NCBI RefSeq assembly: GCF_002368035.1
Contig: NZ_AP018222.1
Span: 3,450,534 to 3,514,533 of the forward strand
DNA length: 64,000 bases
DNA from: Nostoc linckia NIES-25
GTDB taxonomy: Bacteria > Cyanobacteriota > Cyanobacteriia > Cyanobacteriales > Nostocaceae
Reading direction: 5' to 3'
Shown here: positions 33,409 through 42,853 of the stretch, piece by piece
Position numbering within the stretch: position 1 is the stretch's first letter
Layout of the letters: each line of letters begins with the position of its first letter
Position numbers and translations under genes: made by a program
The notes under the pieces: model-generated
What the model was told of the DNA's origin: nothing
Databases searched by the model: none
The model's input: the letters and a program-made list of their open reading frames with translations, nothing else

Positions 33409-34770
33409 TCAAACTTCCAACTTTACACCCCGAATTGAATAATCTAACAATTCCATCGGGTGAATAACTGAAATGTTCTTACCCTGCAACTCCAAATGCT
33501 TAGTAATTTGCAAAGTACACCCCGGATTAGCAGAAGCAATTAACTCAGCACCAGTATTCAATAAATTTTGTACTTTTTGCTGACCCAATTCCTCAGAAAC
33601 TTCTGGTTGCAACATATTATAAACACCAGCACTGCCACAACACAAAGCTGCATCTAGAGGTTCTTTCAACTTGACACCTGGAATTTGCCGCAATAACTGA
33701 CGCGGTTGGACGCTAATCTTTTGACCGTGTAATAAATGGCAAGCATCTTGATAAACTAAATTCAAAGTTTTATCTGTCAATGGTGATAGTTTGGCTGTTA
33801 ATCCAACAGTTGCTAAAAACTCTTGAGCATCTTTCACCTTAGCCGCAAAATCCTTCGCTTTTTCGCGATATTCTGGGTCGTCTTCTAATATATGACCGTA
33901 TTCTTTTAAAGTATGACCGCAACCAGCAGCATTGATAATTACAAAATCTACATCAGTCTTGGCAAAACTATCAATCATCTGTCTTGCTAAAGCCTTGGCC
34001 TGTTCTGTTTGTCCTTGGTGTTCGGGAAGCGCCGCACAACAGCTTTGAGATTTGGGAATCACAACTTCACAACCATTGGCTGTCAAAACCCGCACCGTCG
34101 CTTCATTAACTGGAGAAAAGAACAATCGTTGCACGCATCCCAAAATTACCCCAACGCGGTAGCGCTTTTCACCTTTAGCAGGAATTACACTAGGCAAATT
34201 ATCTTGAAAAGATTTGAGAGTAATTTCTGGCAGAATAGATTCCATTGCTGCCAAACGAGGAGATATTTTATTGAGTAAATGGGTAGTCCGAACTAACTTA
34301 CTCAAACCTAACTTTTGATAAACAAACAACGGAACTAATAAAACTCGTAAAAGATTGGGATAAGGAAACAGAGAAAATATCAACTGCCGAAATAATTTAT
34401 CTGGCAAACTGCGGGGATAATTGCGTTCAATTTGGTGACGAGTTGCAGATATTAACTTGTCATACTGCACGCCAGAAGGACAAGTACTCACACAAGCAAG
34501 ACATCCCAAACAAGAATCAAAATGTTCTACTGTTGCCGTATTGAGAGCAATCTTACTCTCATTAATTGCATCCATTAAATAGATGCGTCCTCTAGGAGAA
34601 TCCATCTCCTTACCTAACACCCGATAACTCGGACAAGTCGAGAGACAAAATCCACAATGCACACAACTATCAATCAACTTCGGCTCAGGTGGATGACTCT
34701 CATCAAACCCCTGCAAATCTTTCAAACTAGCCGTCTTATTAACAGAATTTTCTGAAACTTGCATAATCAA
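33409..34770 (-). CDS. glcF: Glycolate oxidase iron-sulfur subunit GlcF
   Basis: A 453-residue protein with two [4Fe-4S] motifs, CVHCGFCLSTCPSY (about residues 36-49) and CLGCLACVSTCPSG. C-terminal CCG-type domains (QSCCAALPEHQGQ, and ALCCGSAGVYN near the end) follow. In the family this subunit takes electrons from the flavin subunits during oxidation of photorespiratory glycolate to glyoxylate. It lies 46 bases downstream of glcE on the same strand and should be co-transcribed. A glcD gene is not adjacent. Confidence 0.93.
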   Translation of the reverse strand: MIMQVSENSVNKTASLKDLQGFDESHPPEPKLIDSCVHCGFCLSTCPSYRVLGKEMDSPRGRIYLMDAINESKIALNTATVEHFDSCLGCLACVSTCPSGVQYDKLISATRHQIERNYPRSLPDKLFRQLIFSLFPYPNLLRVLLVPLFVYQKLGLSKLVRTTHLLNKISPRLAAMESILPEITLKSFQDNLPSVIPAKGEKRYRVGVILGCVQRLFFSPVNEATVRVLTANGCEVVIPKSQSCCAALPEHQGQTEQAKALARQMIDSFAKTDVDFVIINAAGCGHTLKEYGHILEDDPEYREKAKDFAAKVKDAQEFLATVGLTAKLSPLTDKTLNLVYQDACHLLHGQKISVQPRQLLRQIPGVKLKEPLDAALCCGSAGVYNMLQPEVSEELGQQKVQNLLNTGAELIASANPGCTLQITKHLELQGKNISVIHPMELLDYSIRGVKLEV

Positions 34771-34816
34771 TTCTTCTCCCCTCTTCCTTGGCGTCCTTGG
34801 CGGTTATTTCTTCCAA

Positions 34817-36130
34817 CTAAATCCCACCTACAAACCTACCAGGACTTAAAATATTTTTACTATCAAACTGCTCTTGAATACGGCGCATTAATGTTAAACC
34901 ATTCCCCGTATAACCCCAAACATCTATTTGTTCTTTAACCACCGCTGGTGCTTCCAGAATTGTTAAAAAACCACTATGAGCTTGAGTGCGATCGCGAACC
35001 TGCAAAACTCGATCTTTATCCTCTAATTGTAACAAACCTAAACCACTACTGATATGAATTAAACCTAACTCCACCTCAGATAAAATTTTAACGGCAGCAG
35101 TAGGTAACACTCCTATTTTGCAGGTAATTACAGATTCTTCAACACGAGAATGTATTTGTTGTTGCAATCTCTCCCATAGATTAGCTTCATCGCCATCTAT
35201 ATAAATTGCGCCATCTAAGCCCAATTTTTGCCCTAGTTCCAAAACGCGGTTTGACTGTTCTTTAACACTCTCACTAATACTTTGAAACCGAGCAATTAAT
35301 CCTAGTCCTTTACCCAAACCTAAACCAGATACCAATTTAGTTGATAGCAAATCAGCCTGGACTGGTGTTAACCCCGAACCCCGCAAAGTATCAGCCGCCT
35401 GAGATACAGCCTCAGCTTCACCAGTTAGTACCACCGTTGCCGATGCTTCTTGTAGCGGATACAGTCGAAAAGTTACTTGACTAATAACTCCTAATGTGCC
35501 GTAAGACCCAGTAAACAATTTCATTAGATCGTATCCGGCAACATTTTTGACTACTCTTCCGCCAGCTTTAGCGATTTGTCCATCAGCACGCACAAAAGTA
35601 ATACCTAGTAATTGGTCGCGTACACTACCATAGCGTTGTCGCAGAGAACCTGTATCACCTGTGGCGACGATACCGCCAATAGTTGCCGACTTTGGTGCAG
35701 TGGGATCGAGGGCGAGAAATTGCCGTGAGTTTGCTAAAAGTGCTTGTAAATCAGAGAATTTCATCCCCGCTTCTACAGTCACAGTTAAATCACCCACAGC
35801 ATGTTCGATGAGTTGGTTGATGCGTTCTGTGCTGACTACAATATCAATGCCCTTAGCTAAACCACCCCAAGAAAGTTTACTGCCACTACCACAGGGCAGG
35901 ACACGCCAGTTGTTTTTATAAGCTGTGGCGAGGACTGCGGCTAGCTGTTCTTGGGTGCGCGGATAGACAATACAATTGGGAAGGTTTCCGGAAGCTATAG
36001 CCTTTTGAATACGTTTTTGCTGATTTAGTTCGACATTTTCCCAAAGGCAAACAGCATTTTCTTCGCCGACGATAGATGTAAGAGCAGAAGCGCACGCGCC
36101 TTGCGGCTTGTCGTTAGACATCGCTTTCAT
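34817..36130 (-). CDS. glcE: Glycolate oxidase FAD-binding subunit GlcE
   Basis: An FAD-linked oxidase (PCMH fold) of about 437 residues from the ATG at 36130. The frame is open to 36181, but the extra residues are unlike the family. Motifs: VLPCGSGSKLSWGGLAKGID for the pyrophosphate loop, TIGGIVATGDTGSLRQRYGS, and VKNVAGYDLMKLFTGSYGTLG. The last is diagnostic for GlcE/GlcD proteins. Weak FAD C-terminal conservation and smaller size favour GlcE over GlcD. With glcF it forms part of a glycolate dehydrogenase complex for photorespiration. Confidence 0.88.
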   Translation of the reverse strand: MKAMSNDKPQGACASALTSIVGEENAVCLWENVELNQQKRIQKAIASGNLPNCIVYPRTQEQLAAVLATAYKNNWRVLPCGSGSKLSWGGLAKGIDIVVSTERINQLIEHAVGDLTVTVEAGMKFSDLQALLANSRQFLALDPTAPKSATIGGIVATGDTGSLRQRYGSVRDQLLGITFVRADGQIAKAGGRVVKNVAGYDLMKLFTGSYGTLGVISQVTFRLYPLQEASATVVLTGEAEAVSQAADTLRGSGLTPVQADLLSTKLVSGLGLGKGLGLIARFQSISESVKEQSNRVLELGQKLGLDGAIYIDGDEANLWERLQQQIHSRVEESVITCKIGVLPTAAVKILSEVELGLIHISSGLGLLQLEDKDRVLQVRDRTQAHSGFLTILEAPAVVKEQIDVWGYTGNGLTLMRRIQEQFDSKNILSPGRFVGGI

Positions 36131-36204
36131 TAAGTTTATTTTTTTACGCCCTACATCTAATTTACTGGCTAACCCGACCAAAAAAGCGCATTGCCATTAA
36201 TATG

Positions 36205-36455
36205 ACGTGAGTTCGATAGATTCCAAAGAACCCCTGTTAAAGAAGTTGGAAGTCGGAAGTCGGAAGTACAGTTTTGTAATGGGGATTTAGACCCCACCAC
36301 AAAACATTTACCATCAAGATCCGCGTTACCCCACCCCGGCTTTGCTGGCGCAAAACCTCCCCTCCCCTTGGCAAGGGGAGGGGTTGGGGGTGGGGTAAAA
36401 TGCCTGTGGGATAAGCGTTTTAGCTTAAGTTGACACCAATGCACAGCTGTAAAGC
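36205..36455. mobile_element. MITE-like element, family 2 copy 1 (degenerate)
   Basis: The segment 36308-36442 (TTACCATCAAGATCCGCG, TTACCCCACCCC, a GGGGTGGGGTAAAA end, then TTAGCTTAAGTTGACAC) matches, in reverse orientation, much of the repeat at 50066-50243. The interior differs (CTCCCCTTGGCAAGGGGAGG palindrome). An ACGTGAGTTCGA word at 36205 is shared with the element at 57686. It fills most of the 329-base gap between glcE and sfnB. Confidence 0.6.
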
Positions 36456-36510
36456 CCCTACGATGATCTGTACCTCACCAAGTTGCAATCTGCTGTAATT
36501 TTGGGAAACT

Positions 36511-37719
36511 TTACAACCACGGATGACGTGGTGGATTGACATTGTTCAAGAAATAATTACCAACGGCGTAATATTTCCAACGCACGGGATCGTGTAGAGT
36601 ATGCGCTCTGGCATTGCGCCAGTGGCGATCGTAATTGAACTCTTGCAAGGTAGACTTTGTACCTGCTAGTTCAAACAACTTGTTGGTCGCGAGTAAGGAT
36701 GCTTCGGTGGCTAGGGCTTTGGCTTCAGCTACGGCGATGGAAGCGGCAACTACTTTCGGTTCTTCTAAACCAGAAGCGTTTGCGCGATCGATAAATTCAC
36801 CCGCACGCTTTAACAGTGCTTCGGCAGCGTGAACCTGAATCTGCACCTGTCCAAGATTATAAATTGTTAAGGGATCTTCGTAACCATGCTCCAAATTACT
36901 GTCAACCCAAGGACGGGTATGCTTGCGAACGAAGTCGATTGTGTCTCGCACTGCGGCTTTGGCAATGCCAACATCCACAGCCGCCTGGATAATTTGAGCG
37001 ATCGCACCCATAGGAGTAGCACGTTCAAAGGCTAAGTAGTGAGGAATCACATGCTCTGACTTCACCTTCACATTTTCTAGAATCGTGGTGCCACTGGCAG
37101 TAGTTCGCTGGCCAAAACTACTCCAGTCATCGAGTAAAGTTAGCCCTTCGGCGTCACGTTCTACGAAAGCAATTACTGTTTTGCCTTCGTCATTACTTGC
37201 AATTACTGGAATCCAATGTGCTAACAATGCCCCAGCAGAATAAAATTTGCGTCCGTTGAGGACGTATCCATCGCCAGATTTTTCTAAGCGTGTCCGCACG
37301 TCGGTTACAGATTTGGTGCCAATTTCCGAAAAGGCATTACCGAAACGCTTACCTTGCAATACCAAATCAAAGAAAAACCGTTTCTGTTCCTCGGTACCGT
37401 CCAGCCGGATTGCTTCCACCATATAGAGGTGATTTTGGGGAATTTGTCCCAAACTGGGATCGGCCTCGGAGATAATTTTGATGACTTTTGCCAAGGTAGC
37501 ATTAGAAACAAACGCCCCGCCATATTCCTTAGGTACGGTGATTCCCCATAACCCACTGGCAGAGAACTTTTTCACCTCTTCGTATGGTAGACGCCGCTCT
37601 CGATCGCGTTCCGAATCTCCTTTGACAAATTCAGCTGCTAGTTCCTTAGCGATGGCGATCGCTTCAGCATCGCTAGTAATTACATGGGCTTTTTGCTCAG
37701 AAGAAATTACTGCTGTCAT
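36511..37719 (-). CDS. sfnB: SfnB-type acyl-CoA-dehydrogenase-like monooxygenase
   Basis: A 402-residue flavin-dependent protein of the acyl-CoA dehydrogenase superfamily, in the branch with SfnB/DszC (sulfur acquisition oxidoreductases). It shows the N-terminal RRLPYEEVKKFSASGLWGIT, a GGAFVSNATLAKVIKIISEA block, FGNAFSEIGTKSV, and the C-terminal YDRHWRNARAHTLHDPVRWK characteristic of DszC-like enzymes. The usual catalytic Glu of true dehydrogenases is not apparent, as expected for monooxygenases. It is 47 bases downstream of sfnG on the same strand, so they are probably one operon for oxidising organosulfur compounds. Confidence 0.88.
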   Translation of the reverse strand: MTAVISSEQKAHVITSDAEAIAIAKELAAEFVKGDSERDRERRLPYEEVKKFSASGLWGITVPKEYGGAFVSNATLAKVIKIISEADPSLGQIPQNHLYMVEAIRLDGTEEQKRFFFDLVLQGKRFGNAFSEIGTKSVTDVRTRLEKSGDGYVLNGRKFYSAGALLAHWIPVIASNDEGKTVIAFVERDAEGLTLLDDWSSFGQRTTASGTTILENVKVKSEHVIPHYLAFERATPMGAIAQIIQAAVDVGIAKAAVRDTIDFVRKHTRPWVDSNLEHGYEDPLTIYNLGQVQIQVHAAEALLKRAGEFIDRANASGLEEPKVVAASIAVAEAKALATEASLLATNKLFELAGTKSTLQEFNYDRHWRNARAHTLHDPVRWKYYAVGNYFLNNVNPPRHPWL

Positions 37720-37766
37720 ATAATACCTACCTTTTTATTTTTCCGCAGATGCGATAAATCGCGTTT

Positions 37767-38858
37767 CTATGCAACCACCAACTCTTCAGATGTCCGGCGA
37801 TGAGCTTCAATTTCTCTGACTAAAGGAATTACAGTTTGACCAAATGCTGGCAAGTCATCCGTGTAATGCAGGAAACCACCGAGAATTAGATCGACACCAA
37901 TTTCGTAGTATTGACGGATGCGATCGGCAACTTGCTCAGCAGTGCCAATTAATCCGGTTTTAAATCCATCGTTGTACTGTACTAAATCAGAGAAGTTGGA
38001 GTTTGCCCACATTCCCTGGCGTTCCCTAGTGGAAGCACCGGCTTGTTTGACCGCTTCCCCAAAACCATGAACTGCTTCTACATCTGCTTTAGCGATAATT
38101 TCTTCTAAAACTGCATGAGCTTGAGCTTCGGTATCCCGCACCAAAATAAAGGCATTCAAGCCAAACTTAATTTTTCGCCCTTCTTGACGCGCCAGTGCAG
38201 AAACTTCTTCAATCTGTTCGCGCACTCCTTCTAAGGTATTCCCATTCATGAAGTACCAGTCAGATACGCGGGATGCCATTCGTCGTGCAGCTTTTGAGTT
38301 ACCGCCTTGGAAGATTTCTGGGTGAGGAGAACTAACAGGTTTGGGTTTCACCCAACCACCATTGATGCGATAAAAGTCCCCTTTAAAGTGGAACTCTTCC
38401 TCAGTCCACATCCCTTTAAGAACGCGAATAAATTCTTCAGAACGACGGTAGCGCTCATCATGATCTAACCAGTGTTCGCCGTAGATTATGAATTCATCTT
38501 TAAACCAACCGCTGACAACATTCAGACAGAAGCGACCACTGGAGATTGCATCAATGGACGAACCCATCTTGGCAACTACGCCAGGATGCCACAATCCTGG
38601 ATGAACCGCAGCAATCAATTTTAACTTCTGGGTAACTGGCGCTAAAGCTGCTACCGTGGTGAGAGCTTCCAGTTGGTACTCAGCACCATAACTAGCAATA
38701 AACCGAGCTTGTGCCAAAGCGTAATCAAATCCCACCTGTTCGGCAGTTTGGGCTAGTTGGGCATTGTAATCATAAGTCCAATCTGTGCGTTGGGGGATTT
38801 TGCTAACAACTAAACCGCCACTGACGTTAGGAATCCAATATGCAAACTTGATATCCAT
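37767..38858 (-). CDS. sfnG: Dimethylsulfone monooxygenase SfnG (FMNH2-dependent)
   Basis: A 363-residue luciferase-like flavin monooxygenase. SfnG converts dimethylsulfone to methanesulfinate with reduced FMN. Its start MDIKFAYWIPNVSGGLVVSK is distinctive. It is followed by DYALAQARFIASYG, NVVSGWFKDEFIIYGEHWLDHDERYRRSEEF and PEIFQGGNSKAARR, all typical of the SfnG branch of the SsuD family. It needs an FMN reductase, which ssuE upstream could supply. Assigning dimethylsulfone as substrate follows the subfamily; a related sulfone or sulfonate is possible. Confidence 0.88.
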   Translation of the reverse strand: MDIKFAYWIPNVSGGLVVSKIPQRTDWTYDYNAQLAQTAEQVGFDYALAQARFIASYGAEYQLEALTTVAALAPVTQKLKLIAAVHPGLWHPGVVAKMGSSIDAISSGRFCLNVVSGWFKDEFIIYGEHWLDHDERYRRSEEFIRVLKGMWTEEEFHFKGDFYRINGGWVKPKPVSSPHPEIFQGGNSKAARRMASRVSDWYFMNGNTLEGVREQIEEVSALARQEGRKIKFGLNAFILVRDTEAQAHAVLEEIIAKADVEAVHGFGEAVKQAGASTRERQGMWANSNFSDLVQYNDGFKTGLIGTAEQVADRIRQYYEIGVDLILGGFLHYTDDLPAFGQTVIPLVREIEAHRRTSEELVVA

Positions 38859-39211
38859 GTTTTACACCTCGTGTAATGTGACCGCAATACTTTTCGGATA
38901 AGTGCCAACAAATTTTTTGGTGGTTTGGGAAAAGGGTCAAGGAAACGCGTAAGGGGTGAATTAAACCTTTCCTCTTTAACCAAAAAATATTGGATCTGAG
39001 CCTGATTAGTTATCTATTGAAGTTTAAAGATACGCGATATTAGTTGAATAGAATAAACAAGTACAGGTGTAGCCTCTTGATTTTGAGCTATCTACAAAAA
39101 TATAATTATTGAGAATAAATTTATGTTGCTATTTTTAACTTTTTGAGAAAGGTAGCAGATGGGTATGAATTACCCTACTGCTACGACAAACGGAGGTATA
39201 AACTTGTTTAT
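38859..39211. other. 353-base gap between ssuE and sfnG
   Basis: Holds the likely promoter of the sfnG-sfnB pair and the 3' flank of ssuE. I see a short GGGAAAAGGGT repeat piece (38929-38950) and an AT-rich stretch with TATAATTATTGAGAATA (about 39099-39115). No gene, and no CysB- or NtcA-type site I could support. Confidence 0.4.
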
Positions 39212-39778
39212 TTAATTGGCATGAACCAATTCTTGAGGTGCTGCGGCATCGTATTCTACAGCTTTCACAAATTCTTTGAGAACGTCTTTGAGCCTTTGGT
39301 CAATATCTTCATCTAACACGACGCTATTGTCGGGTTGTCGTTGAACTTGTTTATCTACTGCATAAACAGTAGCTAAAATATGCCGCGCTCCTAATTCACC
39401 TAACACAGGTTTTAGAGCATATTCTATTGCTAATAAATGAGCGATCGTTCCACCAAGGGCAATTGGTAATACAGGTTTACCTGTTAATGATTTCTGCGGT
39501 AATAAATCGAGAAAACTTTTGAGTACTCCTGTGTAAGCAGCTTTGTAGATTGGGGTGGCAATAATCACACCATTTGCGTTTGCTAATAAAGCTTTTGGTT
39601 CTTCTAAAGCAGGGCTGTCATATCTTCCAAAAACTAAATCTTCAGCAGGCAAATCCCTAGCTGAAATAATGTCTACATGCAAACCTTCTTGTTGTAAAAG
39701 CTTAGCACTGTATTCAACAACACCGTAAGTTCTAGAAGGATGGGTTGGACTACCTGCGATCGCTAAAATCTTTGTCAT
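39212..39778 (-). CDS. ssuE: NAD(P)H-dependent FMN reductase SsuE
   Basis: A 188-residue flavodoxin-like reductase that supplies FMNH2 to SsuD/SfnG-type monooxygenases. The N-terminal LAIAGSPTHPSRTYGVVEYS phosphate loop and the ATPIYKAAYTGVLKSFLDLLP segment are typical of SsuE. SsuE enzymes with the extra Tyr in the pi-helix (IYKAAYTG) form tetramers, and this Tyr is present. It lies between ssuD and sfnG, transcribed in the same direction, and may serve both oxygenases. Confidence 0.92.
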   Translation of the reverse strand: MTKILAIAGSPTHPSRTYGVVEYSAKLLQQEGLHVDIISARDLPAEDLVFGRYDSPALEEPKALLANANGVIIATPIYKAAYTGVLKSFLDLLPQKSLTGKPVLPIALGGTIAHLLAIEYALKPVLGELGARHILATVYAVDKQVQRQPDNSVVLDEDIDQRLKDVLKEFVKAVEYDAAAPQELVHAN

Positions 39779-39799
39779 TTAATTCAACTCCTAAATGTA

Positions 39800-39975
39800 T
39801 TAATGGGCATTGGGCATTGGGCATCGATTGGGAAAGGGGTATGGTTCGACCCTTCTCTACGAGAGGCTTCGCCAACGACAAAGCTCAGGACAGGCAAGCT
39901 CACCAACCGGGGAAAAGGGGAAATATTAAATTTATTCCTTTTCCCTTTAACCTTTAACCTTTTCCCCTGCTCCCC
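39800..39975. repeat. Composite dispersed repeat between ssuD and ssuE
   Basis: Begins with three GGGCATT units (GGGCATTGGGCATTGGGCAT), then GGGAAAGGGGTATGG, TCTACGAGAGGCTTCGCC, and the CCTTTTCCC/TTTAACC arm. Same families as 836-952 and 41283-41412. It separates ssuD and ssuE. Confidence 0.75.
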
Positions 39976-40011
39976 CCACACTCCCTCCATTCCCCAATAC
40001 CCTAAACTTTA

Positions 40012-41169
40012 CTAGGATATGGATGTAGCTTTCTGTTTATGCTGCTGAGGAAAATCTTCGTTTGCCACGATCTCGCCAAATGGACTCAAGACGTGTTGCT
40101 TTTCGACTGCGGGGAGATTTGTTAAAGGCAAATGAGGAAATAAAAGTTCTGCAACTCGATAAGCTTCTTCTAAGTGGGGATAGCCAGAGAGGATAAAGGA
40201 CTCAATACCCAAATCCGCATATTCTAATATTCTGGCGGCTACAGTTTGCGGATCGCCGACTAAGGCTGTTCCGGCACCACCCCGTACTAAGCCAACTCCA
40301 GCCCACAGATTCGGACTAATTTCTAGTGCTTCTCGACTACCGTGATGTAGTTGAGTCATCCGCCGTTGTCCAACTGAATCCATCCGGGCATAAGCTTTTT
40401 GAGCTTTAGCGATCGCTTCATCGTCTACATATTTAATCAATTGATTCGCTGCATCCCAAGCTTCGCTCTCGGTTTCCCGCACAATTACATGTAGGCGAAT
40501 ACCAAACCGCAATGTCCGGCCTTGTTCTTGGGCAAGTCTCTTAACTGATGCAATCTTGTCGGCTACTTGCGCTGGTGGTTCGCCCCAAGTTAAATAAACA
40601 TCTACGTGCTTGGCTGCAATTTTCTGGGCAATGGGAGAAGAACCACCAAACCACAAGGGTGGATATGGCTTTTGCACTGGTGGAAACAACAGTTTGCCAT
40701 CTTGAATGTTGAGATAATCGCCCTGAAGATTGACTTGTTCGCCACTAGCGATCGCTCGCCATACTATCAAAAATTCATCTGTTAATTCATAACGGCGATC
40801 GTGATCCAAATGCAAGCCATCTCCCGCTAATTCTACGGGATCGCCGCCTGTAACTACATTAATCAGCAAGCGTCCGCCAGAAAGGCGATCGAATGTCGCC
40901 GCCATCCGGGCTGCTACTCCAGGTGACACTAAGCCAGGGCGAATCGCCACCAAAAAACGCATCTGCCGCGTCAGCGATACCAACGTTGACGCTACAATCC
41001 AAGCATCCTCGCAAGAGCGACCAGTTGGCAACAAAGCCCCGGTATAGCCAAGGTCATCCACCGCCTGGGCAATCTGCCGCAGATAGGCAAAACTCACTGC
41101 CCTTCCGCCTGTAGCAGTTGCAAGATAGCGTCCGTCTCCGTGGGTTGGGATGAACCATAGTAGCTGCAT
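40012..41169 (-). CDS. ssuD: FMNH2-dependent alkanesulfonate monooxygenase SsuD
   Basis: A 385-residue luciferase-fold enzyme that cleaves the C-S bond of alkanesulfonates, releasing sulfite. It shows LLWFIPTHGDGRYL, TGGRAVSFAYLRQIAQAVDDLG, CEDAWIVASTLVSLTRQMRF, NVVTGGDPVELAGDG followed by DHDRRYELTDEF, and YLTWGEPPAQV, all characteristic of SsuD. No ssuABC transporter genes are adjacent, so substrate import must be encoded elsewhere or the substrate comes from SfnG chemistry. It appears to be the first gene of the leftward set. Confidence 0.92.
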   Translation of the reverse strand: MQLLWFIPTHGDGRYLATATGGRAVSFAYLRQIAQAVDDLGYTGALLPTGRSCEDAWIVASTLVSLTRQMRFLVAIRPGLVSPGVAARMAATFDRLSGGRLLINVVTGGDPVELAGDGLHLDHDRRYELTDEFLIVWRAIASGEQVNLQGDYLNIQDGKLLFPPVQKPYPPLWFGGSSPIAQKIAAKHVDVYLTWGEPPAQVADKIASVKRLAQEQGRTLRFGIRLHVIVRETESEAWDAANQLIKYVDDEAIAKAQKAYARMDSVGQRRMTQLHHGSREALEISPNLWAGVGLVRGGAGTALVGDPQTVAARILEYADLGIESFILSGYPHLEEAYRVAELLFPHLPLTNLPAVEKQHVLSPFGEIVANEDFPQQHKQKATSIS

Positions 41170-41602
41170 GAATTCTATCCTTTTAAACTACGGTAATCTG
41201 ATAAAAATACCGTACTTTACTTACAGCTTTAGAGTATCACATATTCAACTTCACTAAGCAAGAAGTTTTTTCAGAAACACAGGGCATTGGGCATTGATTG
41301 GGAAAGGGGTAAGGGGAAAAGGGGAAAAGGGGAAAGATTAAATTTATTCCTTTTCCCTTTTCCCTTTAACCTTTTCCCCTGCCTCCCCTGCCTCCCCTGC
41401 CCCTACCTCTCGGAGGGATGGAGAAATTACAGCTTTGCGTATATGATTTTGCTTATTGCTAACCTTTTGTTAAATTATTCTTAATGTACGCCAAACCTAT
41501 TGATTTATTGTAGTTAAGTTTTTATCTCTAGACGTGGGTAGTTATCCAGTCAGCTAGCAATAGGCGTCCAATTCTGTTCTATCTCTGGGAGAAATTAAGA
41601 TA
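41170..41602. repeat. Divergent region ssuD/mgtC-like, with composite repeat at 41283-41412
   Basis: The repeat has GGGCATTGGGCATTGATTGGG, GGGGAAAAGGGG units, the CCTTTTCCC arm, then CTGCCTCCCCTGCC tandem words. Outside the repeat, AT-rich sequence (41200-41280, 41440-41600) must contain promoters for the divergent genes. GTAAGTAAAGTAC at about 41210 resembles an NtcA half-site pair but has the wrong spacing. Confidence 0.6.
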
Positions 41603-42136
41603 ATGGGGCCGATGTTTATTACTGCCAATGATTGGCCGCATATAGCTTTGAGACTGTCTTTGGCGCTACTGGTTGGTTGCATGATTGGATTTAACCGTCA
41701 GCAAGGAGGTAGACCCGCAGGGATGAGAACTTTTATGCTGGTGAGTATGGGTGCGGCACTATTTGTGATGATTCCTTTGCAAGCTGAAGGTGAAAGTCCC
41801 TATGCTGCTACCAATGCATTGAGTCGGACAATACAGGGTGTAGCTACAGGAGTAGGATTTCTGGGAGCTGGATTAATTTTACAAGAGTCTCCCAGAAAAT
41901 CTGCAACGCCAAAGGTACGCGGGTTAACTACAGCCGCCTGTGTCTGGACAGCGGCCGGATTGGGGGCTGCCATTGGGTGCGGTTTGTGGCAAATGGGATT
42001 ATTAGGAGGGTTGCTGACTCTAGCTACTCTGAGTGGTGTGAAGCGCCTCAATAGCTCATTTATGTTTCTGACCGGTCAGGATAAAAACGGCAGTACTCAG
42101 CATTTAACAAGTTCTGATGATGAAAATGATGATTGA
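41603..42136 (+). CDS. MgtC/SapB-family inner membrane protein
   Basis: A 177-residue protein with four or five membrane helices and the family core: LRLSLALLVGCMIGFNRQ, GMRTFMLVSMGAALF, GVATGVGFLGAGLIL and VRGLTTAACVWTAAGLGAAIG. In MgtC-type proteins these segments hold conserved Arg and Glu/Gln residues, and the role is linked to magnesium limitation and ATP synthase control. The short acidic hydrophilic tail (SSDDENDD) replaces the soluble domain seen in longer MgtC proteins, so it is a SapB-type short form. ATG at 41603; the ATG at 41612 is an alternative. Confidence 0.88.
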   Translation: MGPMFITANDWPHIALRLSLALLVGCMIGFNRQQGGRPAGMRTFMLVSMGAALFVMIPLQAEGESPYAATNALSRTIQGVATGVGFLGAGLILQESPRKSATPKVRGLTTAACVWTAAGLGAAIGCGLWQMGLLGGLLTLATLSGVKRLNSSFMFLTGQDKNGSTQHLTSSDDENDD

Positions 42137-42328
42137 AGAGGAATGCAGAATTTAGTAGATTTTTATTTAAAGCGCGAAATAAGTCAAGCGGATCGGATTT
42201 CCGTCCAGTATTTTATAAGTAATTTGTTGTTTCTCATCTAATTTTAATCAAATTATCAGCCTTAATTCAGAGCAATCGCTAATTCTGATAATTAAAGCAG
42301 GGAATACCGTACTGGAGTTGATTGACCA

Positions 42329-42853
42329 GTGACCCATAAAATAGAAAATAATAGATATATGGACAAGCGGTATTTTTTACAAGCTAGTGCAGTAATAGTT
42401 GGCACAGCTTTATTATCAAGGTATATCAAATGGGGGTCAGAAGAAATGACAACTTCTAACAGTAGATTTGAAATTAGCAAACCTGAAGAAGAGTGGAGTC
42501 AAATTTTAACGCCAGAACAGTTTCGTGTATTGCGTAAACACGGGACTGAACGCGCTCACACTAGCCCTCTCGATAAGCAATACGATGAAGGGACTTATTA
42601 TTGTGCTGCGTGCGAACAACCATTGTTTACATCTGAAACCAAATTTAATAGCGGTACTGGCTGGCCTAGCTTTTATAAACCAATTGAAGGTGCGATCGCC
42701 ACTACTGTAGATAGGTCATTGTTTATGGCCAGAACTGAAGTGCATTGTAGTCGCTGTGGCGGTCATCTGGGTCATGTTTTTGACGACGGCCCCGCACCCA
42801 CAGGCCAGCGCTACTGTATGAACGGTGTTTCGCTGAAGTTTGTTCCCGCGTAG
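42329..42853 (+). CDS. msrB: Peptide-methionine (R)-S-oxide reductase MsrB, with N-terminal membrane/export segment
   Basis: Repairs methionine-R-sulfoxide in proteins. The catalytic domain (about residues 50-174) shows EEEWSQILTPEQFRVLRKHGTE, Zn-binding CAAC and CSRCGGHLGHVF, GTGWPSFY, and the catalytic Cys in RYCMNGVSLKF. Before it is a hydrophobic segment (FLQASAVIVGTALLSRYI) preceded by Lys-Arg. This suggests export or anchoring, unlike cytoplasmic MsrB. The start could be GTG at 42329 (GGAG about 12 bases upstream) or ATG at 42359 just before the hydrophobic segment. Single-gene unit. Confidence 0.92.
   Translation: MTHKIENNRYMDKRYFLQASAVIVGTALLSRYIKWGSEEMTTSNSRFEISKPEEEWSQILTPEQFRVLRKHGTERAHTSPLDKQYDEGTYYCAACEQPLFTSETKFNSGTGWPSFYKPIEGAIATTVDRSLFMARTEVHCSRCGGHLGHVFDDGPAPTGQRYCMNGVSLKFVPA

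Noticed and set aside
33255..33467. Plus-strand ORF of 70 codons
   Set aside because: It consists of a MITE-like repeat and the antisense of the glcF end.
41200..41230. NtcA-binding site upstream of ssuD
   Set aside because: GTAAGTAAAGTAC has seven instead of eight bases between GTA and TAC and no suitably placed -10 box was clear.
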